A stretch of 5,840 nt of DNA from Alistipes sp. UBA940 (lineage in GTDB: Bacteria > Bacteroidota > Bacteroidia > Bacteroidales > Rikenellaceae). Under the pieces are notes generated by a model, which saw only the letters and a list, made by a program, of their open reading frames with translations, searched no databases and was not told where the DNA came from. Shown piece by piece: positions 1-5,840 of this stretch. Both the position numbers and the translations under genes were made by a program. The DNA is taken from contig DBDE01000023.1 in the NCBI GenBank assembly GCA_002293425.1, positions 1-5,840 on the forward strand, in the 5' to 3' direction. Numbering within the stretch: position 1 is the first letter of the stretch; the number at the start of each line of letters is the position of its first letter.

Positions 1-130
1 GTAGCGGTGCGACACAGATCGCTTGCTCCGGTTTTTTTATTTTAACCCCGGCTGTCCCTTCCGGCAGGCTATGATACTCGTTTCGAATCTTTTGGCTATC
101 TTACTTGTGTTACTTGCAGTTTCGATATCC

Positions 131-265
131 ATTGCCGTCGGTTTTAACCGACGGACAGCAGGAGCCTCTCCCAATCCCGGGCTTTAGCCCAAATGATCGG
201 AAGTTGGGCTAAAGTCCGTTTTAAATCGAATACTCTCGAATCCGTCGGCTAAAGCCAACGGCAAT
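131..265. repeat. Outer arms of a nested inverted-repeat (REP/BIME-like) element
   Basis: Positions 131-154 and 242-265 are inverted repeats, matching at 21 of 24 bases by hand alignment. Each arm also contains its own palindrome. Positions 135-143 pair perfectly with 146-154 (CCGTCGGTT / AACCGACGG), and 242-250 pair with 253-261 with one mismatch (CCGTCGGCT / AGCCAACGG). The centres are TTTT-like on the left and TAAA-like on the right. Small palindromes repeated in mirror order resemble REP/BIME extragenic elements, which are often mobilised by separate REP-associated Y1 transposases. No such transposase is present here, and copy number elsewhere in the genome cannot be seen, so the family assignment is inference. 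Confidence 0.75.
178..218. repeat. Inner hairpin of the nested palindromic element
   Basis: Positions 178-192 (CGGGCTTTAGCCCAA) pair with 204-218 (TTGGGCTAAAGTCCG) over 15 positions, 14 of them Watson-Crick and one G-T, around an 11-base loop. The left arm also holds the short palindrome GGGCT-TT-AGCCC at 179-190. The unit lies inside the outer inverted repeat, so the whole stretch could fold as one long interrupted hairpin or as a row of small ones. Neither strand has a T-run directly after the stem, so it does not look like a standard intrinsic terminator. It could still stabilise the 3' end of the GH43 message. Confidence 0.75.
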
Positions 266-321
266 CTCGATCGGGTTGCTACCTGTTTTTCGAAATGATC
301 CGGGACTTCGCTTAACTCACG

Positions 322-1308
322 CTATTTTACCCACAGTGGGGAAATAATAGTGTCCTTGTTCAGGGTCACGTCTCCGCCTGCGATAGACATGTCGGTAATG
401 TACATCTTGCGCGGATGGATCGCGGTCGTGGAGGAGTGGGCATGGAAAACGTACCTCAATTTACCCTCGGCGTCAACGAACGGAGCTCCGTGTCCCGTGC
501 CCACGAGACCGGCCTTGGGTTTTTGAAATATGGGATTGCCGTCCGATTTTGTCCAGGGCCCGAGAGGCGAAGCGGCCGTTGCGTATCCCACCCCGTAATT
601 CACATTTTCATAGTGGTTGGCCGAATAGAGCATATAATATGTATCGCCCCGCCGAAGCACCGAGGGACCTTCGGCCACTTTGGCCTGAACGGTCTCCCAT
701 GGTAGCGACGCTGTGATGCACCGGGTCAGCGTCTCCTCCTTTATCGTCATCAGGTCGTCTTCGAGCTCGGCGGCCCAGATGACGTTGCCGTCGGTGAAGC
801 GTACGAAGAAAAGATACGGCGTCCCGTCGTCGTCGATGAACAGCGAAGAGTCTATCGACTTCTCGCTCCGCATCGGCTCCTTGACCGTTTGTGTGAACGG
901 GCCCAGCGGTGACGGTCCGGTTGCGACGCAAATGTGTTCTTCTGCCGAATAGTAGAGATAAAAAGTCTTGTTCGCACTGTTGTAATACACCTCCGGGGCC
1001 CAAAACCATCGGTCACCATAGGAGTCGTTCCTGGCCAGAATAAGACGCGGATGTCTTTTCCATTGTTTCAGATTTTCGTCTTCGGTATAATACGCCTCGA
1101 AACCGGCGTCGGAACTCGTTCCGTACGCGTAATATGTCCCGTCGTAATAGAGGATGGAGGGATCGGCTATGGGCAGGAACTGCTCCACGACCATCACAGG
1201 TTTTTTGCCGTCTCCGCCATCGTCGGGAGGATTTTGACCTTTCGGTGTGCATGAACAGACCGACACGGTAAGCCCGCAAACGGCAGGCAGTAATAAATTT
1301 GCTCTCAT
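322..1308 (-). CDS. Glycoside hydrolase family 43 lipoprotein
   Basis: A 328-residue protein probably anchored outside the cytoplasm. The N-terminus has Arg2, a hydrophobic stretch and a lipobox-like VCSC ending at Cys20, then a Gly/Asp/Pro-rich linker. The rest is a single five-bladed beta-propeller GH43 domain. All three expected acidic residues are visible: Asp49 in IADPS (general base), Asp153 in SIDSSLF (pKa modulator) and Glu213 in AEGPS (general acid). WAPEV at 103-107 and His273 in GTGHGAPF are also typical. GH43 enzymes are mostly arabinanases, arabinofuranosidases or beta-xylosidases acting on plant polysaccharides; the exact substrate cannot be read from the sequence. There is no C-terminal beta-sandwich or binding module, so this is a minimal catalytic form. 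It starts 14 bases after the xerD stop and has no promoter box of its own that I can see, so cotranscription is likely. No SusC/SusD partner lies in the window. Confidence 0.9.
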   Translation of the reverse strand: MRANLLLPAVCGLTVSVCSCTPKGQNPPDDGGDGKKPVMVVEQFLPIADPSILYYDGTYYAYGTSSDAGFEAYYTEDENLKQWKRHPRLILARNDSYGDRWFWAPEVYYNSANKTFYLYYSAEEHICVATGPSPLGPFTQTVKEPMRSEKSIDSSLFIDDDGTPYLFFVRFTDGNVIWAAELEDDLMTIKEETLTRCITASLPWETVQAKVAEGPSVLRRGDTYYMLYSANHYENVNYGVGYATAASPLGPWTKSDGNPIFQKPKAGLVGTGHGAPFVDAEGKLRYVFHAHSSTTAIHPRKMYITDMSIAGGDVTLNKDTIISPLWVK

Positions 1309-1322
1309 GTTCGGATAAAACT

Positions 1323-2243
1323 TTATCGGGTTAGTGTGTGTGTTGTTCTTTGCGACAGCGGATGGTGCTCATCTATGGTGCGGCGCAGGTGCGTGGTGTC
1401 GAGGTGGGTGTATATCTCGGTGGTGAGAATGCTTTCGTGGCCCAACAGTTCCTGCACCTGCCGGATGCTCGCGCCGCCCTCCAGCAGGTGGGTGGCGAAG
1501 CTGTGGCGCAGGGTGTGCGGGCTCACGGTTTTGGTGATACCCGCCGCCGCGACCGCTCCTTTCAACATCGTGAATACCATCACGCGTGTAAGTCCTCGTC
1601 CCCGGTTGTTCAGAAACAGCGTGTCGTTGCCCACACCCGTGTCGCGAACGGCGAGCCACGCCTCGATCCTGCCCCGCGCCGCACCGCTCACCGGAACGAG
1701 CCGTTGCTTGTCGCCCTTGCCTGTGACCCGAATGAAGCCGTCGTCGAAAAAAAGATCGCCCAGCCTCAGCCCCACAAGTTCCGAAACGCGCAATCCGCAA
1801 CTGTACATCGCCTCCACCATCGCCCCATTGCGCATACCGAGATCGGTGGCAGGATCGAAAGTCGCGATAATACGGTCTATCTCGTCGGTCGAAAGCACCT
1901 CGGGTAACTTGCGCCCCGCTTTAGGCCCCTCGATAAATTCGGCGGGCGAAGTATCGACGACCTCCTCCAGAAGCAGAAAGTTGAAAAAACTTTTCGTGCC
2001 GCTCAGAATTCGCGCCTGAGTGGTTTTCTCGACGCCCAGATCGTAGAGCGACGCCATGAAAGCCTCGATCATGGCCGCCGTCACCCACCGGGGTGCGACT
2101 CCCTGCGCCGACATGAAAGCCGCCAGTTGCGCCAGATCCCTCATATAGCTCTCGACGGTGTTCGCCGCCAAACGCTTTTCGAGCTTTATATAGTTCCGGT
2201 ATTTACGCGAGAGCTCCGCCCAACGCTTTTCGACATCCGCCAT
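1323..2243 (-). CDS. xerD: Tyrosine recombinase XerD
   Basis: A 306-residue site-specific recombinase of the Xer group, which resolves chromosome dimers at dif in the cytoplasm together with a partner Xer protein and FtsK. An N-terminal SAM-like core-binding domain covers about residues 10-95, with the KRLAANTVESYMRDL segment. The catalytic domain covers about 113-295. The full active site is visible: Arg152 (YSCGLRVSEL), Lys176 (TGKGDKQR), His243 and Arg246 (SPHTLRHSFATHLLEGGA), His269 (LGHESI) and the nucleophile Tyr278 (TEIYTHLD). Length and motifs match Bacteroidota XerD well; XerC is the main alternative. The final residues beyond HHPL form a short Thr/Arg tail. The ATG at 2243 is supported because the next in-frame Met is residue 34, inside the binding domain. 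It is G+C-rich like nadB, so it reads as a core gene and not as the integrase of the neighbouring cassette. Confidence 0.87.
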   Translation of the reverse strand: MADVEKRWAELSRKYRNYIKLEKRLAANTVESYMRDLAQLAAFMSAQGVAPRWVTAAMIEAFMASLYDLGVEKTTQARILSGTKSFFNFLLLEEVVDTSPAEFIEGPKAGRKLPEVLSTDEIDRIIATFDPATDLGMRNGAMVEAMYSCGLRVSELVGLRLGDLFFDDGFIRVTGKGDKQRLVPVSGAARGRIEAWLAVRDTGVGNDTLFLNNRGRGLTRVMVFTMLKGAVAAAGITKTVSPHTLRHSFATHLLEGGASIRQVQELLGHESILTTEIYTHLDTTHLRRTIDEHHPLSQRTTHTLTR

Positions 2244-2248
2244 ATGGA

Positions 2249-2256
2249 CAAAGTTA
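2249..2256 (-). promoter_or_regulatory. Candidate -7 promoter box for xerD
   Basis: Read on the minus strand this is TAACTTTG, a full match to the Bacteroidota -7 consensus TAnnTTTG. It ends five bases before the xerD ATG, so transcription would begin at or next to the start codon, giving a leaderless message. No good TTG-type -33 element was found at the expected distance upstream. That lowers confidence. Confidence 0.4.
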
Positions 2257-2278
2257 CAAAAAGGGGAGATAATTCACG

Positions 2279-2306
2279 TTGGTATCGCCTATTTTTTATA
2301 CTTTTG
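2279..2306 (+). promoter_or_regulatory. Candidate promoter for abiH-rhuM
   Basis: TTG at 2279-2281 lies 17 bases before TACTTTTG at 2299-2306, which fits TAnnTTTG. Together they resemble a primary-sigma promoter of the Bacteroidota, with a start site expected around 2311-2314. This would give a leader of about 155 bases before the abiH ATG. It is divergent from the xerD promoter. Confidence 0.45.
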
Positions 2307-2333
2307 GTTTTCATGATTAATTCATTTCATTAA

Positions 2334-2373
2334 ATAAACCTGTCTCTGAATGTCATATCGAAGAGAGGTTTAT
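2334..2373 (+). other. Hairpin in the abiH leader
   Basis: ATAAACCT at 2334-2341 pairs perfectly with AGGTTTAT at 2366-2373. After a two-base bulge, CTCT at 2344-2347 pairs with AGAG at 2362-2365, leaving a 14-base loop. A second small stem, CGCC 2374-2377 with GGCG 2384-2387, follows at once. Neither is followed by a T-run. If the promoter upstream is real, both would lie in the abiH 5' leader and could affect its expression. The element is seen in the sequence; its role is inference. Confidence 0.4.
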
Positions 2374-2397
2374 CGCCGAGAGTGGCGGTATTATCTC

Positions 2398-2440
2398 TTC
2401 TTCTTTCCGACGCATGGTCAATGTTATTACATAAGAAGAA
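2398..2440 (+). repeat. Short inverted repeat before abiH
   Basis: TTCTTCTT at 2398-2405 pairs perfectly with AAGAAGAA at 2433-2440, eight bases separated by 27. The arms are low-complexity purine/pyrimidine tracts, so a chance match is quite possible. It could pair within the leader RNA or act as an operator-like site. The right arm ends 26 bases before the abiH start. Confidence 0.25.
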
Positions 2441-2466
2441 ACCAATAATATTAAACAACAATAGTT

Positions 2467-3480
2467 ATGAACATTGTGTATTTAATCGGCAACGGATTCG
2501 ACAAAAATCTTGGAATGCAAACCGACTACCAAGATTTCTACAACCACTACCTAAAATTATCGTCCGACAATGACACCGATGTTGTGAAAACTTTCAAGCA
2601 AGAGTTGGAGAAGGAGCGTTATAAAAAATATGATAAATGGTCCGATTTGGAGCTTGCAATCGGCAACTACTTGGAATACTTAAGTGCTGAAGAGGCTGTC
2701 GAACTTCATGGGCATTTGGTTGATAATCTCTCGAAATATATTAAACTTGAAGAAGATAAATGGCCTTTCGACAAAGATCAAAAGAGTGTGTTTCATGGGT
2801 ATCTGATGAACCCTCATAGCAGGTTATTTCCGACGGATATCTCTGAAATTAATCAATATAGGTCGCAGTGGAATAATTCCGGTTGGCATATTAGGATAAT
2901 TACGTTTAATTATTCAATGTCTGTCGAGCGTTTGATAAATAATCAAAAAGGCAAAATAAGCAGCCATGGAACTTATGACATCAACTTGTCCGAAATAGAA
3001 CATATACACGGATTTACGGACGACAGGCTTATTTTTGGAGTAAATGATGATTCTCAAATTGCAAATGAAAAACTTCGTGGAGAAGGACGAGTTACAAATC
3101 GGTATGTTAAATCTGATTGTAACAGTTCATATCGCTCGGCTCATGACGCAAAATGTCGACAATGGTTAAGTAAAGCAAATTTGATATGTACTTTTGGATT
3201 GTCTTTTGGCGATACTGACAAAAAGTGGTGGGAATTAGTTGGCGAAACCCTAAAAGGAGATTGTAAAATGATCTTGTTCGAATATAATAAGAACAAAAAT
3301 TTCAATGGAAACCAGGGCCCCGATCGCATGGAAGAAGAAGAGGCGATCAAGGATAGGTTTTTGCAAAAAACAAATATCGAAGAGAGCTTGAGAGAAAAGA
3401 TAAAAAAGAATATCTATGTCGCATATAATACAGACATGTTCAAGCTCAATATTGGTAAACAAGACGAAAGGAAAGCATAA
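2467..3480 (+). CDS. abiH: AbiH-family abortive infection protein
   Basis: A 337-residue cytoplasmic protein of the AbiH family, named after a plasmid-borne lactococcal abortive-infection gene that aborts phage growth by a mechanism not established. Family signatures appear in order: a nucleotide-fold-like start YLIGNGFDKNLGMQTDY (5-21), WSDLELAIG (58-66), ITFNYS (145-150), IHGFTDDRLIFGVND (180-194), and FGLSFGDTDKKWW (243-255) near the C-terminal third. The region 286-314 is highly charged. No signal peptide or membrane segment is seen. The start follows an A-rich stretch, as is common in Bacteroidota, with no Shine-Dalgarno site. Base use is A+T-rich compared with xerD and nadB, suggesting horizontal transfer. 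The stop is 3 bases from the rhuM start, so the two are very probably one operon. Family assignment is strong; antiphage activity here is inferred. Confidence 0.85.
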   Translation: MNIVYLIGNGFDKNLGMQTDYQDFYNHYLKLSSDNDTDVVKTFKQELEKERYKKYDKWSDLELAIGNYLEYLSAEEAVELHGHLVDNLSKYIKLEEDKWPFDKDQKSVFHGYLMNPHSRLFPTDISEINQYRSQWNNSGWHIRIITFNYSMSVERLINNQKGKISSHGTYDINLSEIEHIHGFTDDRLIFGVNDDSQIANEKLRGEGRVTNRYVKSDCNSSYRSAHDAKCRQWLSKANLICTFGLSFGDTDKKWWELVGETLKGDCKMILFEYNKNKNFNGNQGPDRMEEEEAIKDRFLQKTNIEESLREKIKKNIYVAYNTDMFKLNIGKQDERKA

Positions 3481-3483
3481 TTT

Positions 3484-4512
3484 ATGTCTGTCAAGGAAAT
3501 CATACTTCAACCAACCGACAGCCAATTCGTACTCTATCAAGACGACAACGGCGTAACAAATGTAAATGTCCGTTTTGACGGAGAGGATTTATGGCTTTCG
3601 CAACAGCAGATCGCAATGCTGTTCGACACAACGCGCGAGAATGTGGTTCAACACGTTCGGAACATCTATCAAGAGGCTGAGTTGCAGGAGGATCGAACCT
3701 GTAAGAATTTCTTACAAGTTCAAATGGAGGGTAACCGTTCTGTGCGCAGGAATATCCCGAATTACAATCTGGACGTGATCATCGCCGTCGGTTACCGGGT
3801 CAAATCGCAGGTGGCGACACGGTTCCGGCAGTGGGCGACACAGCGGCTCCACGAATACATTCACAAGGGTTTCACCCTCGACGACGAGCGGCTGAAAGGT
3901 AACGGCAACCGCTATTTTCGTGAGTTGCTTCAGCGGGTTAGGGACATTCGTTCGAGCGAACGCAATCTGTATCAGCAGGTGACCGATATTTACGCCACAT
4001 CGGTGGATTACGATCCTAAAGCCGACATGACCCGCCGATTTTTCGCAACGGTGCAGAACAAGATGCACTATGCCGCCCACAGGCACACTGCAGCGGAAGT
4101 GATCTACGAGCGGGTCGATGCCGACAAGCCGATGGTCGGGATGACCAATTTCAAAGGCGACTACATCACAAAAGATGATGTTAAGATCGCCAAGAATTAT
4201 CTGTCGGAGCGGGAATTACAGGTGCTCAATCTGTTGGTGTCGCAATACCTCGACTTCGCGGAGTTGCAGGCGTTAGAGCAGCGACCGATGACCATGCGCG
4301 AGTGGATCGAGAAACTGGACAGTATGTTGTCAATGGGCAACCGCCCCCTGCTGGCTAACGCAGGGTCGGTGTCGCACGAACAGGCCGTCGAAAAAGCGAC
4401 ACGGGAATTTGAAATCTACCGCCACCGGGAACTGTTGCAATACGAAAGTGACTTTGACCGGGCAATCAAAGAATTGAGGGCACATACGAAAAGCAATGAC
4501 AAAAATTCCTAA
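3484..4512 (+). CDS. rhuM: RhuM-family protein (virulence RhuM homologue)
   Basis: A 342-residue protein matching the RhuM family, first named from Salmonella pathogenicity island 3; its biochemical function is not established. The N-terminal half contains a probable DNA-binding helix-turn-helix (about 37-61, LWLSQQQIAMLFDTTRENVV), then the conserved YNLDVIIAVGYRVKSQVATRFRQWA (94-118) and RLHEYIHKGFTLDDERL (121-137). A central family block follows at about 181-226, from MTRRFFATVQNKMHYAA to VGMTNFKG. The C-terminus (about 300-337) is helical and charged. No Fic HxFxxGNGR motif is present, so it is not a Fic fusion. An AGGA at 3469-3472, 11 bases before the ATG, is a weak possible ribosome site. 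It follows abiH by 3 bases and probably shares its promoter. G+C rises within the gene, from 22 of 60 bases at 3481-3540 to 39 of 60 at 3781-3840. RhuM genes are often found near restriction or defence genes, which suits this context. Confidence 0.87.
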   Translation: MSVKEIILQPTDSQFVLYQDDNGVTNVNVRFDGEDLWLSQQQIAMLFDTTRENVVQHVRNIYQEAELQEDRTCKNFLQVQMEGNRSVRRNIPNYNLDVIIAVGYRVKSQVATRFRQWATQRLHEYIHKGFTLDDERLKGNGNRYFRELLQRVRDIRSSERNLYQQVTDIYATSVDYDPKADMTRRFFATVQNKMHYAAHRHTAAEVIYERVDADKPMVGMTNFKGDYITKDDVKIAKNYLSERELQVLNLLVSQYLDFAELQALEQRPMTMREWIEKLDSMLSMGNRPLLANAGSVSHEQAVEKATREFEIYRHRELLQYESDFDRAIKELRAHTKSNDKNS

Positions 4513-4517
4513 TTTTG
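4510..4517 (+). promoter_or_regulatory. Candidate -7 promoter box for nadB, overlapping the rhuM stop
   Basis: TAATTTTG fits the Bacteroidota TAnnTTTG -7 consensus exactly, and its first three bases are the rhuM TAA stop codon. The nadB ATG begins only four bases later, so a transcript from here would be essentially leaderless. No TTG-type -33 element is found at the usual spacing; the nearest, TTG at 4474-4476, is too far away. Confidence 0.4.
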
Positions 4518-4521
4518 CGTT

Positions 4522-5840
4522 ATGATGGATACGGATTTTTTAGTGATAGGGAGCGGCATCGCGGGACTGAGTTTCGCTTTGAAGGCCGCCGAGAAGGGGC
4601 GTGTGACCATTGTGACGAAAGCCGCCGTCACCGAAAGCAACACCCGGTTCGCCCAGGGGGGCATCTCGTCGGTGACTTACGAGCCCGACTCTTTCGAACG
4701 CCACATAGCCGACACGCTTGCGGCTGGGGCCGGGATCAACGATCTGGAGGCGGTCAATCTGGTGGTTCGCCGTGCGCCCGAGCTTATAAACGATCTGGTC
4801 GCATGGGGCGCCGAGTTCGACAAGAAACCCGACGGCACCTATGAACTCGCGCGCGAGGGGGGCCACACCGAACACCGCATCCTGCACCACAAAGACCTGA
4901 CCGGGGCCGAGATAGAGCGCGCGCTCGTGGAACAGGTGCGCCGCCATCCCAATATCACGATCCTCGAACGACACTTCGCCATCGACCTTCTGACCCAACA
5001 CCATCTGGGCGAGTTGGTGACCAAACACAGCAAGAAGATAGTCTGCTTCGGGGCTTATGTGCTCGACCTGCGCACGGGCGATATCGAGACCTTCCGCGCC
5101 CGCTTCACGGTCGTTGCGACGGGCGGAGTGGGCAACGTCTACGCCACCACCACCAATCCGCAGGTGGCCACCGGCGATGGTATCGCTATGGTTCACAGGG
5201 CAAAGGGCCTCACGCGCGACATGGAGTTCATACAGTTCCACCCCACCTCGCTGTACGATCCGGGCGAGAGGCCGTCGTTCCTGATCTCCGAGGCTATGCG
5301 CGGATTCGGAGCGGTGCTGCGGCTTCCCGGCGGCGAGGAGTTCATGCGCAAATACCATCCGATGGGCTCGCTCGCACCGCGCGACATAGTGGCACGTAGC
5401 ATCGACCACGAGATGAAGATCCACGGCTACGAATTTGTTTATCTGGACGTTACCTCGCGTAAGGCGCAGGAGATAATCGACCATTTCCCAAACATTTACG
5501 AAAAATGCCTGTCGAGGGGCATCGACATCACGCGCGATATGATACCGGTGGTTCCGGCGGCGCACTATTGCACGGGAGGCATCGAGGTGAACCTCTCCGG
5601 CGAAAGCTCCATCAATCGGCTTTACGCTTTGGGCGAATGTTCATGCACGGGTCTCCACGGAGCCAATAGACTGGCTTCCAACTCATTGATAGAGGCGTTG
5701 GTGTACGCCGACGAGGCCGCGCGCCACGCTTTGGCCCGGCTGGACGGCGTCGATCTTCAGGAGGGCATCCCCGACTGGAACGACGAGGGCACCGCCGCCC
5801 CCGAGGAGATGGTGCTTATCACCCAGAACGTCAAGGAGAT
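4522..5840 (+). CDS. nadB: L-aspartate oxidase NadB (3' end beyond window)
   Basis: The first 439 codons of the FAD enzyme that oxidises L-aspartate to iminoaspartate, the first step of de novo NAD synthesis; NadA then makes quinolinate. The usual length is roughly 520-540 residues, so the C-terminal helical part is missing only because the window ends. The FAD-binding Rossmann motif GSGIAGL is at 10-16, followed by the FAD-contacting NTRFAQGGI (40-48) and the substrate-domain REGGHTEHRILH (111-122). Active-site residues expected from the succinate dehydrogenase/NadB family are visible: His240 (EFIQFHPTSL), Arg287 (APRDIVAR), His348 (VPAAHYCTGG) and Arg383 (GLHGANRLASNSLIEAL). The ATG at 4522 is taken as the start; the adjacent ATG at 4525 is equally possible. 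There is no Shine-Dalgarno site. It lies 9 bases after rhuM and may be read partly from that operon. Confidence 0.93.
   Translation, partial: MMDTDFLVIGSGIAGLSFALKAAEKGRVTIVTKAAVTESNTRFAQGGISSVTYEPDSFERHIADTLAAGAGINDLEAVNLVVRRAPELINDLVAWGAEFDKKPDGTYELAREGGHTEHRILHHKDLTGAEIERALVEQVRRHPNITILERHFAIDLLTQHHLGELVTKHSKKIVCFGAYVLDLRTGDIETFRARFTVVATGGVGNVYATTTNPQVATGDGIAMVHRAKGLTRDMEFIQFHPTSLYDPGERPSFLISEAMRGFGAVLRLPGGEEFMRKYHPMGSLAPRDIVARSIDHEMKIHGYEFVYLDVTSRKAQEIIDHFPNIYEKCLSRGIDITRDMIPVVPAAHYCTGGIEVNLSGESSINRLYALGECSCTGLHGANRLASNSLIEALVYADEAARHALARLDGVDLQEGIPDWNDEGTAAPEEMVLITQNVKE

Larger units (their letters stand above)
1..321. other. Non-coding region downstream of the GH43 gene
   Basis: No convincing gene was found here. 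Positions 131-265 hold the palindromic repeat element described separately. Near the left edge a run of seven T residues (32-38) follows the G+C-rich stretch GCTTGCTCCGG. This could be the end of an intrinsic terminator for a plus-strand gene lying left of the window, but the upstream stem arm is not visible, so it is not called. Positions 266-321 sit just past the GH43 stop codon. They show only weak pairing and no clear terminator for that gene. Confidence 0.6.

Noticed and set aside
1..45. Intrinsic terminator or tRNA end at the left edge
   Set aside because: Only a T-run after a G+C-rich stretch is visible. No complete stem lies within the window, and no T-loop or CCA-like end is present.
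131..265. CRISPR array
   Set aside because: The repeats are inverted, not direct, have unequal spacing and are each palindromic, with no spacer-repeat periodicity and no cas gene.
1336..2019. Long plus-strand open frames antisense to xerD
   Set aside because: They are shadows of the G+C-rich xerD gene, whose full catalytic set is read on the minus strand. Their translations resemble no family.
1323..2243. The tyrosine recombinase as integrase of the abiH-rhuM cassette
   Set aside because: It matches housekeeping XerD in length and motifs, is G+C-rich unlike abiH, points away from the cassette, and no direct repeats or att-like sites were seen flanking 2244-4521.
2244..2333. A 29-residue open frame (ATG at 2244) with a basic N-terminus and a hydrophobic C-terminus, like a small membrane peptide
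   Set aside because: Its start overlaps the xerD start codon in the palindrome CATATG, it has no promoter or ribosome site in front, and the likely abiH promoter lies inside it. The A+T-rich intergenic sequence explains the hydrophobic codons.
4540..5565. A 341-codon minus-strand open frame opposite nadB
   Set aside because: It mirrors the codon pattern of nadB, which carries every expected FAD and active-site motif. The antisense product is His/Arg-rich without a recognisable domain.

Overview
The window looks like chromosomal DNA from a member of the Bacteroidota, most likely a G+C-rich gut member of the Bacteroidales such as an Alistipes-like Rikenellaceae. That assignment rests on three things. 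XerD and L-aspartate oxidase have the Bacteroidota sequence style. Genes start without clear Shine-Dalgarno sites. TAnnTTTG boxes, the -7 element of Bacteroidota promoters, sit in front of xerD, abiH and nadB. The genus is inference only.

Layout. Positions 1-321 are non-coding and hold a striking set of four small palindromes (about 131-265) in mirror order, so that they also form two long nested inverted repeats. On the minus strand follow a xerD-type tyrosine recombinase (2243 to 1323) and, 14 bases further downstream, a GH43 glycosidase with a lipoprotein signal (1308 to 322). They probably share a transcript. Positions 2244-2466 form a divergent regulatory region. On the plus strand come an AbiH-family abortive-infection protein (2467-3480), a RhuM-family protein (3484-4512) and, 9 bases later, nadB for L-aspartate oxidase (4522 to beyond the window edge).

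How the parts fit. xerD and nadB are housekeeping genes with high G+C (hand counts: 42 of 60 bases at 1501-1560 and 39 of 60 at 4861-4920). abiH and the start of rhuM are much more A+T-rich (21 of 60 at 2941-3000; 22 of 60 at 3481-3540). The simplest reading is that abiH-rhuM is a horizontally acquired two-gene cassette, probably for phage defence, placed between two core genes. Its right edge is tight: the rhuM stop codon is part of the -7 box that appears to drive nadB.

The best leads are the abiH-rhuM pair as a candidate defence unit, the SIR2-like order of motifs in AbiH, the nested palindrome element, and the -7 boxes 4-5 bases before the nadB and xerD start codons, which suggest leaderless messages. 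No CRISPR array, complete tRNA, rRNA or insertion sequence was seen.
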